Assembly (NCBI GenBank): GCA_036642795.1
Contig: JAVXTH010000003.1
Span: forward strand, 1 to 64,000
Direction: 5' to 3'
DNA length: 64,000 nt
Source of the DNA: JAVXTH01 sp036642795
GTDB lineage: Bacteria > Bacillota_I > Bacilli_A > Erysipelotrichales > Erysipelotrichaceae
A model generated the notes under the pieces. The model had not been told where the DNA came from and searched no databases. It saw nothing but the letters and a program-made list of their open reading frames with translations. Numbering within the stretch: position 1 is the stretch's first letter; each line of letters starts with the position of its first letter. The position numbers were made by a program, and so were the translations under genes. Positions 40,043 to 49,294 of the stretch are shown here, one piece after another.

Positions 40043-41572
40043 ATGCAATACGTAATTGAGATGTGTAATATCACAAAAGAATTCCCTGGAATTTTGGCAA
40101 ATGATGACGTTACACTTCAATTAAAAAAAGGTGAAATTCATGCATTGCTGGGTGAGAATGGTGCAGGTAAATCAACTCTGATGAGTGTTTTATTTGGCTT
40201 GTATCAAGCTGAAAAAGGTTGCATTAAGATTAATGGAGAAGAAGTTAAAATTAATGATCCAAATGATGCCAACCGTTATGGAATTGGAATGGTTCACCAA
40301 CACTTTAAATTGGTCCATAATTTCACTGTTTTAGAAAACATTGTTTTAGGAGCCGAAGATACAAAGAATGGTTTATTAACTTTAGATGCTGCTCGTGAAA
40401 AAGTAAAATCTTTATCATCAAGATATCAATTAAATGTTGATACAGAAGCTTTAATAAGCGATATCAGTGTTGGTATGCAACAACGTGTTGAGATATTGAA
40501 AATGTTATATCGAGATAATGAAATTCTTATTTTTGATGAACCAACAGCGGTATTAACACCAGGTGAAATTGATGAATTAATGCAAATTATGCGTAGCTTA
40601 ATTCAAGAAGGAAAATCAATTATTTTTATTACCCATAAATTAAATGAAATCAAAGCAGTTGCCAATCGTTGTACTGTTCTTCGTAAAGGTAAATATGTTG
40701 GAACGGTAGAAGTTAGCGAAACTTCAAAAGAAGAATTATCGCAGATGATGGTTGGACGTAAAGTTAGCTTTGTGAGCAATAAAATATCGAAAGAACTTGG
40801 TGATGTTGTTTTAGAAGCAGATCATATCAGTGTTTCTAAAAAAGGTCATAAAGATAGCGTTAAAGATGTTAGCTTTCATGTTCGCAATGGAGAAATTGTT
40901 TGTATTGCAGGTATTGAAGGAAATGGTCAAAGTGATTTAGTTTATGCACTTACTGGATTGAGTAAAGTAAGCAGCGGGAAAATCATTCTTGATGGCGATG
41001 ATATTACAAATGCTAGTATTCGTAAACGTAATATAGAAGGAATTGGACATATTCCGGAAGATCGTCATAAACATGGCTTAGTTTTAGATTACAATGTTTC
41101 ATATAATATGGCATTAAAGAAATATTTTAAGAAAACTTTTTGTAATCATGGTTTCTTAAAATTTGATAAAATGGATAAGTATGCTGATGATATGATTGAA
41201 CAATTTGACATCCGTTCATCTCTCGGTCATAAAACAATTACCCGTAGTATGTCTGGTGGTAACCAACAAAAAGTAATTGTCGCTCGAGAGATAAATGATA
41301 ATCCTAAATGTCTAATTGCCGTTCAGCCTACCAGAGGTTTGGATGTTGGTGCGATTGAATACATTCACTCAAAATTAATTGAAGAACGTGATAATGGACG
41401 AGCTGTTTTATTAATTTCTTTGGAGCTAGATGAAGTTATGAATTTATCCGATCGAATTTTGGTTATGTATGAAGGTGAAATTGTAGCACAGTTGGATCCT
41501 AAATCAACAACCATTCAAGAACTTGGTTTATATATGGCAGGAAGTAAAAAACAGGAGGACATCCAAGCATGA
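40043..41572 (+). CDS. nupO: Nucleoside ABC importer, duplicated ATP-binding subunit
   Basis: The 509-residue protein has two fused ABC ATPase domains. The first shows GENGAGKSTLM near residue 38, SVGMQQRVEILK near residue 140 and IFDEPTAVLTP near residue 163. The second shows GIEGNGQSDLV near residue 293 with a degenerate Walker A, SGGNQQKVIVAREI near residue 408 and CLIAVQPTRGLDVG. This architecture is shared by sugar and nucleoside importers; the BMP lipoprotein upstream settles the nucleoside class. It overlaps nupP by four bases. Confidence 0.93.
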   Translation: MQYVIEMCNITKEFPGILANDDVTLQLKKGEIHALLGENGAGKSTLMSVLFGLYQAEKGCIKINGEEVKINDPNDANRYGIGMVHQHFKLVHNFTVLENIVLGAEDTKNGLLTLDAAREKVKSLSSRYQLNVDTEALISDISVGMQQRVEILKMLYRDNEILIFDEPTAVLTPGEIDELMQIMRSLIQEGKSIIFITHKLNEIKAVANRCTVLRKGKYVGTVEVSETSKEELSQMMVGRKVSFVSNKISKELGDVVLEADHISVSKKGHKDSVKDVSFHVRNGEIVCIAGIEGNGQSDLVYALTGLSKVSSGKIILDGDDITNASIRKRNIEGIGHIPEDRHKHGLVLDYNVSYNMALKKYFKKTFCNHGFLKFDKMDKYADDMIEQFDIRSSLGHKTITRSMSGGNQQKVIVAREINDNPKCLIAVQPTRGLDVGAIEYIHSKLIEERDNGRAVLLISLELDEVMNLSDRILVMYEGEIVAQLDPKSTTIQELGLYMAGSKKQEDIQA

Positions 41573-42675
41573 AAAACTTATTTAAAAAAGATGGTTTCCT
41601 AGATTTCTCCTCTTCTGTCTTAGCGATTATCATCGGTTTGTTATTTGGTTTTGTGATTATTTTAATTGCAAATCCAGGCAATGCACTTGATGGTTTCATG
41701 ACTCTTTTAACCGGTGTATTAAGCGGTGGAATGAGTGATTATGGAAAAGTATTATACTATGCAGTACCAATTATTATGACTGGTTTATCGGTTGGTTTTG
41801 CTTTTAAAACCGGATTGTTTAATATTGGTACACCAGGACAATTTATTGTTGGTGCATTTGTAGCTGTTTATATTGGTGTTAACTGGACTTTTTTAGGACC
41901 ACTACATTGGGTAGTTGCTTTACTTGGTGCAGGAATTGCAGGGGCTGTGTGGGCATTAGTTCCCGGTCTTATGAAAGCTTATCTAAATGTAAATGAAGTA
42001 ATCGCAAGTATCATGATGAATTACATCGGTATGTATACCGTAAATTATTTAGTAACAAAAACGGTTTATGATGCGTTTAAGAATCAATCCTTGGATGTAG
42101 CATCAACAGCAATTATTCCTAAGCTTGGCTTAGATAAAATATTTGCTAATTCACCTGTTAATGCAGGAATATTGATTGCTATTTTAATGGTTATTATTAT
42201 TTATATTGTGTTGAACAAAACAAAATTAGGTTTTGAAATGAAGGCTTGTGGTTTCAACCGTGATGCAAGTCGTTATGCCGGAATCAATGAAAAGAAAAAT
42301 ATCGTATTAGCAATGGCAATTGCTGGTGCCTTAGCAGGTATTGGTGGCGGTCTTGCTTATCTTGCTGGTACGGGTCGTTACATTGAGGTTGTTGATGTAC
42401 TGGCAGCCGATGGATTTAATGGTATTCCAGTCGCATTGTTAGGCTTGAGTAATCCAATTGGAGTTTTATTAGCTGGTTTATTTATTTCTTATTTAAATGT
42501 TGGTGGATTTATGATGCAATCGTATGGTTTCATACCACAGATTGTTGATATCATTATCTCTTGTATTATTTACTTTTCAGCTTTCTCTTTAATGATGAAA
42601 GTTTGGTTATCCAACCGTGCAAATAAAAAACGTAAAAAAGATGAGACCAGTAAGTTAACCGGAGGTGATCAGTAA
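41569..42675 (+). CDS. nupP: Nucleoside ABC importer permease
   Basis: This 368-residue membrane protein has about nine or ten hydrophobic helices. The segment LSVGFAFKTGLFNIGTPGQFIVGAF near residue 83 and MKACGFNRDASRYAGIN near residue 223 are typical of the YufP branch of the BPD-transport family. It lies between nupO and nupQ with overlaps at both ends. A charged tail (KKRKKDETSK) ends the protein. Confidence 0.92.
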   Translation: MKNLFKKDGFLDFSSSVLAIIIGLLFGFVIILIANPGNALDGFMTLLTGVLSGGMSDYGKVLYYAVPIIMTGLSVGFAFKTGLFNIGTPGQFIVGAFVAVYIGVNWTFLGPLHWVVALLGAGIAGAVWALVPGLMKAYLNVNEVIASIMMNYIGMYTVNYLVTKTVYDAFKNQSLDVASTAIIPKLGLDKIFANSPVNAGILIAILMVIIIYIVLNKTKLGFEMKACGFNRDASRYAGINEKKNIVLAMAIAGALAGIGGGLAYLAGTGRYIEVVDVLAADGFNGIPVALLGLSNPIGVLLAGLFISYLNVGGFMMQSYGFIPQIVDIIISCIIYFSAFSLMMKVWLSNRANKKRKKDETSKLTGGDQ

Positions 42676-43628
42676 TGGATACATTTTACTTTTTATTTCA
42701 ACAGATGATGTTCTTCTCAATTCCTTTACTTATTGTTGCCTTAGGTGGTTTGTTTTCTGAGCGAAGTGGAGTAATCAACATTGCCTTAGAAGGAATCATG
42801 TTAATTGGTGCCTTTGCTGGTATCTTATTTGTTCATATCTTTAATGATGCAATACCAGGACAATTATTATTGATCTTAGGTGTATTAGTGGCCGGCGGTG
42901 CTGGTATGTTATTTTCTTTGGTCCATGCTTATGCTTCCATTAATATGAAAGCAGACCAAGTAATCAGTGGTACGGCAATTAATATCTTTGCGCCAGCTTT
43001 CTGTATCTTTACAGCGAGAATGGTACAAACAACGCAACAAATTCAATTTAAAAACATATTTCGTTTATCAAGTGTACCACTATTAGGTGATATTCCTGTC
43101 ATTGGTAAGATGTTCTTTCAAAATGCTTATATAACTACTTATATTGGAATTGGTATTTTAATTGTATCTTGGTTGGTACTATATAAAACGCGTTTTGGTT
43201 TAAGACTTCGTTCTTGTGGTGAATTACCTCAAGCAGCCGATGCAGCTGGTATTAATGTATATAAAATGCGTTATGCTGGTGTTATGATATCTGGACTATT
43301 AGCAGGAATTGGTGGACTTGTCTTTATTATTCCGACAAGTACCAACTTTAATGCGGATGTAGCAGGGTATGGTTTCTTAGCTTTGGCGGTATTGATTTTT
43401 GGTCAATGGCGTCCTTGGCGTATCTTGTTTGCTTCAATTTTCTTCGGTTTTATGAAGACCATTGCCGCAACGTATTCCTCAATTCCATTCTTAGCTCAAT
43501 TAGGCGTTCCTAGTTCGATTTATAAGATGATTCCTTATATTGCAACGCTGATTGTTTTAGCCTTTGTATCGAAGAGTAGTGCCGCTCCTGCTGCAGAGGG
43601 CGAGCCATTTGATAAAGGGAAACGTTAA
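42675..43628 (+). CDS. nupQ: Nucleoside ABC importer permease
   Basis: This second permease subunit has 317 residues and about eight to nine hydrophobic helices. FSERSGVINIALEGIMLIGAF near residue 27 and LRSCGELPQAADAAGINVYKMRY near residue 177 define the YufQ branch. It starts one base inside the nupP stop (TAATG). It is the last importer gene, with a terminator after it. In many Bacilli the M16 peptidase pair follows this operon, as here. Confidence 0.92.
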   Translation: MDTFYFLFQQMMFFSIPLLIVALGGLFSERSGVINIALEGIMLIGAFAGILFVHIFNDAIPGQLLLILGVLVAGGAGMLFSLVHAYASINMKADQVISGTAINIFAPAFCIFTARMVQTTQQIQFKNIFRLSSVPLLGDIPVIGKMFFQNAYITTYIGIGILIVSWLVLYKTRFGLRLRSCGELPQAADAAGINVYKMRYAGVMISGLLAGIGGLVFIIPTSTNFNADVAGYGFLALAVLIFGQWRPWRILFASIFFGFMKTIAATYSSIPFLAQLGVPSSIYKMIPYIATLIVLAFVSKSSAAPAAEGEPFDKGKR

Positions 43629-43639
43629 GTCGTTTTATC

Positions 43640-43673
43640 GGTATTCACACGGTTGTTGTGGATACCTTTTTTT
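43640..43673 (+). terminator. Terminator of the nup operon
   Basis: GGTATTCAC (43640-43648) pairs with GTGGATACC (43658-43666) with one G-U pair, followed by seven T. Confidence 0.82.
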
Positions 43674-43748
43674 GTTGGTTTGTGATACAATGACATGGTT
43701 ACTTATAAATATAAAATTGAATACCATACTATCAACGGAGGTTTTAAA

Positions 43749-44996
43749 ATGTTAATCAAACAAGGTGTTAATTGTCAAATTATTAAAACAAATAAATTCA
43801 AAGATATCGGCATTAGTATTCGTTTTCTTTCACCACTTGATGAAACGCATGCAAGTGAAAAATCTTTGTTAGCGATGATTCTATGTGATCGCTGTCTTGC
43901 TTTTCCTAGTAAGAAAGCAATGAGTAAAGCGATGGATGAACACTATGGGGCATCCTTAAATGCTCAAACAACGGGCTATGGACAAGCTCAAGTATTAGAA
44001 ATACGAAGTAAAATAATTGATCCGGATTATGTACCAGGTGAGCATTTATTAGAAAAGCATATGGCGGTTCTACATGAAATTGTTTTTCATCCTAGAATCG
44101 ATGAAGAAGTTTTAAAAGAAGCGAAAGAAGTTTTATTAGCGAAAATGCAACGAATGCAAGATGAACCTAGCCAATATGCGATTCAACGCTGTTTTCAATT
44201 AGCTGGGGAAAAGCTTCCTTTGGGGATTTCAGCTTTAGGTACAAAACAAAGAATTGAAAGCATTGATCTTGCTCAATTAAAAGCAGCTTACTTAAAAATG
44301 GTAGAACAAGATCAAATTGAAATATTATTATGTGGCGATATAAAAGAACAAAGCATGATTGATTTAATTAATAAAAATCTAGATTTCAAAGAAAGAAAGA
44401 CCGATATTCAAACTTTTTATTGCGCAAACAATTCTAAAAAAAGTGAACGAGTAGAAGAATATCGCGATGTATCTCAAACAAGTATTATCATGTTATATTT
44501 CACAAATATTACGGTTAAAGATAAAGACTTTTGGAAACTTAAAGTCACCAATGCGATTCTAGGTCAATATCCAACTTCTTTCTTATTTCAAGAAGTACGA
44601 GAGAAACATTCTTTATGTTATTCAATTTATTCAAGTTTAGTCTCTTATGATGGAGCGCTATGTATTGCAACGGGAATTGATAATGGAACGATTGATAAAA
44701 CAATTCAATTGATTGAAAAACAAGTTCAAAGAATTAAAAATGGTGAATTTGATGAAGCATTATTAAATACCACAAAAGGAATGTTAATAAATTCTTTAAA
44801 AGCATCCAAAGATGAAATGAATTCATTATTCTCAATCTATTTTCAAAATACATTATTAAATCAAAATAAAAAAGTAGAAGACTTTATTGAAGCAATCCAA
44901 CAAGTACAAAAAAATGATGTGATTGAAATTATCAATCATTGTCATCATAAAATGACTTATATCTTAACCAAGGAGGAAGAACATGCAGATCATTAG
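43749..44996 (+). CDS. ymfF: M16-family peptidase homologue without zinc motif (YmfF-like)
   Basis: This 415-residue protein has the two-half M16 (pitrilysin) fold. Its N-terminal half lacks the HxxEH zinc site, as in YmfF. The C-terminal half shows LYFTNITVKDKDFWKLKVTNAILGQ and LFQEVREKHSLCYSIYSS, the R/Y-containing motif of M16 proteins. It probably pairs with the YmfH-like protein downstream, which has the zinc site. ATG 43749 follows CGGAGG; an in-frame ATG at 43695 is too early. The two genes overlap by 14 bases. Confidence 0.85.
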   Translation: MLIKQGVNCQIIKTNKFKDIGISIRFLSPLDETHASEKSLLAMILCDRCLAFPSKKAMSKAMDEHYGASLNAQTTGYGQAQVLEIRSKIIDPDYVPGEHLLEKHMAVLHEIVFHPRIDEEVLKEAKEVLLAKMQRMQDEPSQYAIQRCFQLAGEKLPLGISALGTKQRIESIDLAQLKAAYLKMVEQDQIEILLCGDIKEQSMIDLINKNLDFKERKTDIQTFYCANNSKKSERVEEYRDVSQTSIIMLYFTNITVKDKDFWKLKVTNAILGQYPTSFLFQEVREKHSLCYSIYSSLVSYDGALCIATGIDNGTIDKTIQLIEKQVQRIKNGEFDEALLNTTKGMLINSLKASKDEMNSLFSIYFQNTLLNQNKKVEDFIEAIQQVQKNDVIEIINHCHHKMTYILTKEEEHADH

Positions 44997-46263
44997 AAAT
45001 GAAAAATATAAAGAGAGCTATGTTGAAGAAACCTTAGATAATGGATTACACGTTGTTTTATGGAACAAACCTGATTATGAAAAAGCATGCTTTATGATGG
45101 CAACACCGCTTGGCGCAATGGATCTTGAACAAGTGGATCAAACAGGCAAGATCACAGCATATCCGGCTGGGATTGCACATTTTCTTGAACATAAAATGTT
45201 TGAAGAAGAAGAACAGGATGTAATGGACTTATTCTCTGAAATGGGTGCCAATGTAAATGCCTTTACTTCTTATAATGAAACAGCATATTATTTCTCAACA
45301 AGTGAAAACCCAATTAAACCGCTTCATTTATTATTAGATTTTGTTCAACGTTTATATATTAGTGAAGCATCGGTAGAAAAAGAAAAAGGCATCATTATTC
45401 AAGAACTAGCAATGTATCAACAAATGAGCGATCAACGCTTATTGATGGAAACTTTTTCTTCTTTGTTCTCTAAGCATCCACTTAAATACGATGTGGGAGG
45501 CGATGAGGCAAGTGTGAATCAAATAACCAAAGAACAATTAGAGACATGCTATCACCTTAATTATCATCCTAGTACGATGGTACTTGTTGGGGTAAGTAGT
45601 ATGGATCCCAATATATTATTGAAAGAAATTAAAGCAAATCAGGCAAAGAAACATTTCAATGCGATTCATTCGGTTGAAAGAGTCAAAGTCGCAGAACCAG
45701 TCGAGGTAGCTAGAAGCAATTTTAGTTTTCATATGGATGTTTCGATTCCTAAACTATCGATTGCTTTTAAAGAGAAGGGAATTCAGGATCCTTATGAACG
45801 ATTAAAGAAAGAATGGTGTTATCGAATTCTTTTTGATATGGCGTTTACTTCCATCAATGATGAATATCAAACTTGGATGGATCAAGGTATCATTAATGAT
45901 TACTTTAACTATGAAGTTGATTATGGTAGTGATTATGGTTTGATTATGATTGTGAATGAAACGAATAAAAAAGATGAATTCATTGAAGTTATCCTAAAAA
46001 CATTAAAAGATTTAAAGACAAAAGAAATTGATCAAAAAGTATTTGAACAATTAAAACGTCGTTATTTTGGTCAAAATATCCGTAGTTTAAATAGCTTTGA
46101 TGATATTTTAGTTACTTATATGCGTAACTATTTTGATCAAATTGATTTCTTTAAAGGAATTGATTTGGTTTATGATATTAAGCTTGAAGATATCAAAGAA
46201 GCTTTTAAGAGCTTTGATATTGATACCTATGCGATTGTTGAGTTATTACCAAATCAAAAATAA
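44983..46263 (+). CDS. ymfH: M16-family zinc peptidase (YmfH-like)
   Basis: This 426-residue protein carries the inverted zinc motif HFLEH at residues 66-70. The third ligand probably lies in the following helix around KEKGIIIQELAMY near residue 135. The C-terminal half is the inactive M16 domain. In Bacillus relatives the ymfF-ymfH pair lies between the nucleoside importer and ymfM (rodZ)-pgsA-recA; here it is next to the importer only. The physiological substrate is unknown. Confidence 0.88.
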   Translation: MQIIRNEKYKESYVEETLDNGLHVVLWNKPDYEKACFMMATPLGAMDLEQVDQTGKITAYPAGIAHFLEHKMFEEEEQDVMDLFSEMGANVNAFTSYNETAYYFSTSENPIKPLHLLLDFVQRLYISEASVEKEKGIIIQELAMYQQMSDQRLLMETFSSLFSKHPLKYDVGGDEASVNQITKEQLETCYHLNYHPSTMVLVGVSSMDPNILLKEIKANQAKKHFNAIHSVERVKVAEPVEVARSNFSFHMDVSIPKLSIAFKEKGIQDPYERLKKEWCYRILFDMAFTSINDEYQTWMDQGIINDYFNYEVDYGSDYGLIMIVNETNKKDEFIEVILKTLKDLKTKEIDQKVFEQLKRRYFGQNIRSLNSFDDILVTYMRNYFDQIDFFKGIDLVYDIKLEDIKEAFKSFDIDTYAIVELLPNQK

Positions 46264-46292
46264 TTAAAAAACATCAATTTTAATAAAATTAT

Positions 46293-46322
46293 GCCATTTA
46301 TATAAAAAAATGGCTTTTTTTG
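46293..46322 (+). terminator. Terminator of ymfF-ymfH
   Basis: GCCATTT (46293-46299) pairs with AAATGGC (46308-46314), followed by a T run. Confidence 0.8.
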
Positions 46323-46488
46323 TGAAATATACTAAAAAATGGCAATAATAAGTGAGATTTCATATTTGCATATCTTCCGGGTGTTTGAGATAATGACTTA
46401 ACAAATGAATGGGGGTCTTATTATGAGTGCTTTTATTCGATAAACAATACTAACATTGAAAGCATATTGATGCGAGGAGGAAACTAAA

Positions 46489-46821
46489 ATGTTAAATCAA
46501 ATTGTAATAGTCGGGAAAGTAGTGGACTTACCAGAAATTAAGAAAACGGTGAATGGTACTAAAATAGGAAATGTGGGGATCTTACTAAATCGTCCATTTA
46601 AAAATTCAGAAGGCTATTATGATACGGATTATTTATCGATTACCTTATGGAAAGGAATTGCGGAAACAGTCAGTGAGGTTTGTCGAGTGAACGATGTCTT
46701 AGCAATTAAAGGTCGCATTCAAACCAGTGATTACACAAAAGATGATATAGTCTATCATAATTATGATATCATTGCGGAAAAAGTATCTTTCATCAGTTCT
46801 GAATTAGCTGCGAAAAAATAA
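46489..46821 (+). CDS. ssb: Short single-stranded DNA-binding protein
   Basis: This OB-fold protein of 110 residues starts MLNQIVIVGKVVDLPEIKKT and contains YLSITLWKGIAETVSEVCRVND and LAIKGRIQTSDY, the SSB core. It lacks the usual glycine-rich linker and the acidic DDDIPF-type tip, ending in SSELAAKK. It therefore resembles a second SSB such as SsbB/YwpH. GAGGAGG precedes ATG 46489. It stands alone, not between rpsF and rpsR, which is where the main ssb usually lies. Confidence 0.85.
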   Translation: MLNQIVIVGKVVDLPEIKKTVNGTKIGNVGILLNRPFKNSEGYYDTDYLSITLWKGIAETVSEVCRVNDVLAIKGRIQTSDYTKDDIVYHNYDIIAEKVSFISSELAAKK

Positions 46822-46842
46822 ATAATCGCACAGATTATTATG

Positions 46843-46892
46843 AAATGCATCGCTCTTTACTAGGGATAATAAAGAGCGGTGCATTTTATGTT
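46843..46892 (+). terminator. Long hairpin after ssb
   Basis: A 17-base-pair stem is formed by 46843-46859 and 46870-46886 with a single G-U pair and a ten-base loop. Only a short T run follows, so it is a likely terminator or an RNA-stabilising hairpin. Confidence 0.6.
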
Positions 46893-47148
46893 TGCTAGAC
46901 ATGGCACAATCTAACGAATCAAAGTCTAGTTGTGGGTATTTATAACAAGTGTAGTAAATTATATTCAATGTTTTATTTACGTTGTCTATTTTTAAGTGAT
47001 CTTATCAGTTGGTCAATTCTTTAAAATATTATCTAAGTCGTTTGTGATAACAATACGTAGGTAGTGCCGTATAAAAGAATCAAACATACGGTGCAAGAGG
47101 GGGGACAAGTTTTATTCTTACTCTACCTTATGAAAGGATGAAATTTTT
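46893..47148. other. AT-rich gap between ssb and proB, no gene found
   Basis: No supported reading frame is present. Weak structure exists: CTAGAC/GTCTAG around 46895-46925 and CCGTAT (47067-47072) with ATACGG (47086-47091), followed by a run of six G near 47099. I can assign no known RNA. Confidence 0.4.
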
Positions 47149-47150
47149 AA

Positions 47151-47177
47151 TTTCTTATAACTTTTTTATGTTATAAT
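47151..47177 (+). promoter_or_regulatory. Candidate promoter of proBA
   Basis: TATAAT at 47172-47177 is perfect; TTTCTT at 47151-47156 is 15 bases upstream, a weak -35. Confidence 0.45.
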
Positions 47178-47201
47178 TAGCGTATTATAGGGGTATAAAA
47201 G

Positions 47202-47993
47202 ATGATGAATATTAAAGATTGTAAAAGAATTGTAATTAAAGTTGGATCATCCACTATTACACATCCAAATGGTGGTTTAAATCTACAAAAAATTGATAAG
47301 CTTGCGATGGTTTTAAGTGACATCAAACATAGTGGTAAAGAAGTAATATTAGTAAGTAGTGGTGCAGTCAGTGCTGGTGTAGCCAAGTTGAATATGAAGA
47401 ATCGACCTAGCTTGATGAAAGAAAAGCAAGCTGCAGCATCGGTTGGTCAATGTGAATTGATGTTTATCTATGATAAATTCTTTTCACAATATGGTCAATT
47501 AATTTCTCAATTATTGATTACAAAAACGGTAACAAGTAATAAAGTATTAAGAAAAAATGTTATCAATACATTAGAAACATTATTAGCGTATGGCGTAATT
47601 CCAATTATTAATGAAAATGATAGTGTTGCCGTTGATGAAATTGCTTATGGTGATAATGATACATTATCAGCGATGAGTGCTTATTTGGTTAAAGCAGATC
47701 TTTTGATTCTTTTATCGGATATTGATGGCTTATATGATGATAATCCAAGTACAAATCCTTCCGCGAAATTAATTCCACTTGTGAGCAAGGTTGATGAATC
47801 CATTGAAGCAATGGCACAAGGGGCAGGAAGTATTCATGGAACTGGTGGAATGATTACTAAAATTAATGCTGCCGCTTTTGCGAATGAACATGGTATTTCA
47901 ATGGTCATTGCTAATGGCAAAGAACCAAGTATTTTATATGATATTTTAGCGGATCATTATCGTGGAACTTTATTTAAAGGAGAGGAAATTTAA
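47202..47993 (+). CDS. proB: Glutamate 5-kinase
   Basis: ProB phosphorylates glutamate as the first step to proline. Amino-acid kinase motifs include IVIKVGSSTIT near residue 11, LVSSGAVSAG near residue 50, INENDSVAVDE near residue 145 and GTGGMITKINAA near residue 212. The 263-residue form lacks the C-terminal PUA domain present in E. coli and B. subtilis ProB. ATG 47202 follows ATAGGGG; ATG 47205 is also possible. The gene overlaps proA by one base. Confidence 0.94.
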   Translation: MMNIKDCKRIVIKVGSSTITHPNGGLNLQKIDKLAMVLSDIKHSGKEVILVSSGAVSAGVAKLNMKNRPSLMKEKQAAASVGQCELMFIYDKFFSQYGQLISQLLITKTVTSNKVLRKNVINTLETLLAYGVIPIINENDSVAVDEIAYGDNDTLSAMSAYLVKADLLILLSDIDGLYDDNPSTNPSAKLIPLVSKVDESIEAMAQGAGSIHGTGGMITKINAAAFANEHGISMVIANGKEPSILYDILADHYRGTLFKGEEI

Positions 47994-49234
47994 TGGATTT
48001 ATTAACCTTAGCAAAAAACACAAAAATTGCTTCTTTTGAAATTATGAATATGAATACAGAAGCTAAGAATGCTCTTTTAGATAAAATTGCTAGTTGTTTA
48101 GAAAAACATCAAGCACTGATTTTTAAAGCGAATCAATCCGATCTAATGCAAGCTAGAAAGAAGCAAATCGATGAAGGCCGCATGGATCGAATGATGTTAA
48201 ATGAAGAAAGAATGGCTGGAATTATTACTGGGATTCATCAAGTCATTCAATTACAAGATCCAATTGGGGAAATAACACCGCTGTCGACCTTAGCAAATGG
48301 TTTACAATTATCGCAGATGCGAGTTGCTTTAGGGGTGGTTGGCATGATCTATGAAGCACGTCCTAATGTGAGTGTAGATGCAGCGTGTTTGTGTTTAAAA
48401 GCTGGCAATGCAGTTATGTTAAGAGGATCTAAAGATATTCTTCAAACTAATATTGAACTAGTAAAAGCAATGCGTGAGGCAATTCATGCTTGTGGTTATG
48501 ATGAAAATATGATTACTTTATTAGAAGATACGAGTCATGAATGTGCGAATGCGTTTATGAAATTGAATGGATATTTAGATGTTTTGATTCCTCGTGGAGG
48601 AGCAGGCTTAATTCAAAATACAATCAAAGAGGCAAGCGTTCCAATCTTAGAAACGGGAACTGGGAATTGCCATGTTTATATTGATGAGGATGCTGATTTG
48701 AAACAAGCATTGGCAATTGTTTTAAATGCGAAAACATCACGTACATCGGTATGCAATGCATGTGAAAGTGTTTTAATCCATAAAAAGGTTAGCCAAGTCT
48801 TTATTCAGAAACTTGTGGATCAATTGCTAGAACATCATGTAATCATTCATGGAGATGAGACAATTTGTAAATGTCAGGATCAAATCATTCCTTGCAAGGA
48901 AGAAGATTATTATAAAGAGTATTTAAATTTAGAAATTTCAATCAAAATAGTAAATGATTTAGATGAAGCCATTCAACATATTAATCAATATGGAACCCAT
49001 CATAGCGAAACTATAATGAGCACCAATCAAGATAAGATTAATAAATTCTTTCGTCAAATTGATAGTGCTTGTGTGTATGCAAATGCCTCCACACGTTTCT
49101 CTGATGGCTTTGAGTTTGGCTTTGGTGCAGAGATTGGCATTAGCACTCAAAAGTTACACGCGCGTGGGCCAATGGGCTTACAAGCATTAACATCACAAAA
49201 ATATATCATTGTTGGAAACGGTCAAATTAGATAA
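47993..49234 (+). CDS. proA: Gamma-glutamyl phosphate reductase
   Basis: ProA reduces glutamyl phosphate to the semialdehyde, completing the two-step route with ProB. It belongs to the aldehyde dehydrogenase superfamily. Motifs include GMIYEARPNVSVDAACLCLK near residue 117, LIPRGGAGLI near residue 197 and TSVCNACESVLIH near residue 250 with the catalytic cysteine. The C-terminal FGFGAEIGISTQKLHARGPMGL is diagnostic. The length of 413 residues is normal. Confidence 0.95.
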   Translation: MDLLTLAKNTKIASFEIMNMNTEAKNALLDKIASCLEKHQALIFKANQSDLMQARKKQIDEGRMDRMMLNEERMAGIITGIHQVIQLQDPIGEITPLSTLANGLQLSQMRVALGVVGMIYEARPNVSVDAACLCLKAGNAVMLRGSKDILQTNIELVKAMREAIHACGYDENMITLLEDTSHECANAFMKLNGYLDVLIPRGGAGLIQNTIKEASVPILETGTGNCHVYIDEDADLKQALAIVLNAKTSRTSVCNACESVLIHKKVSQVFIQKLVDQLLEHHVIIHGDETICKCQDQIIPCKEEDYYKEYLNLEISIKIVNDLDEAIQHINQYGTHHSETIMSTNQDKINKFFRQIDSACVYANASTRFSDGFEFGFGAEIGISTQKLHARGPMGLQALTSQKYIIVGNGQIR

Positions 49235-49294
49235 AGAAGTATCATCTTTTTTATAAAAGATAAAGATTCATCCATACTATTCTAGGTGAGATGA

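Noticed and set aside
46424..46444. Six-codon frame before ssb
   Set aside because: GGGGG precedes it, but six codons with no amino acid bias give no case for a leader peptide.
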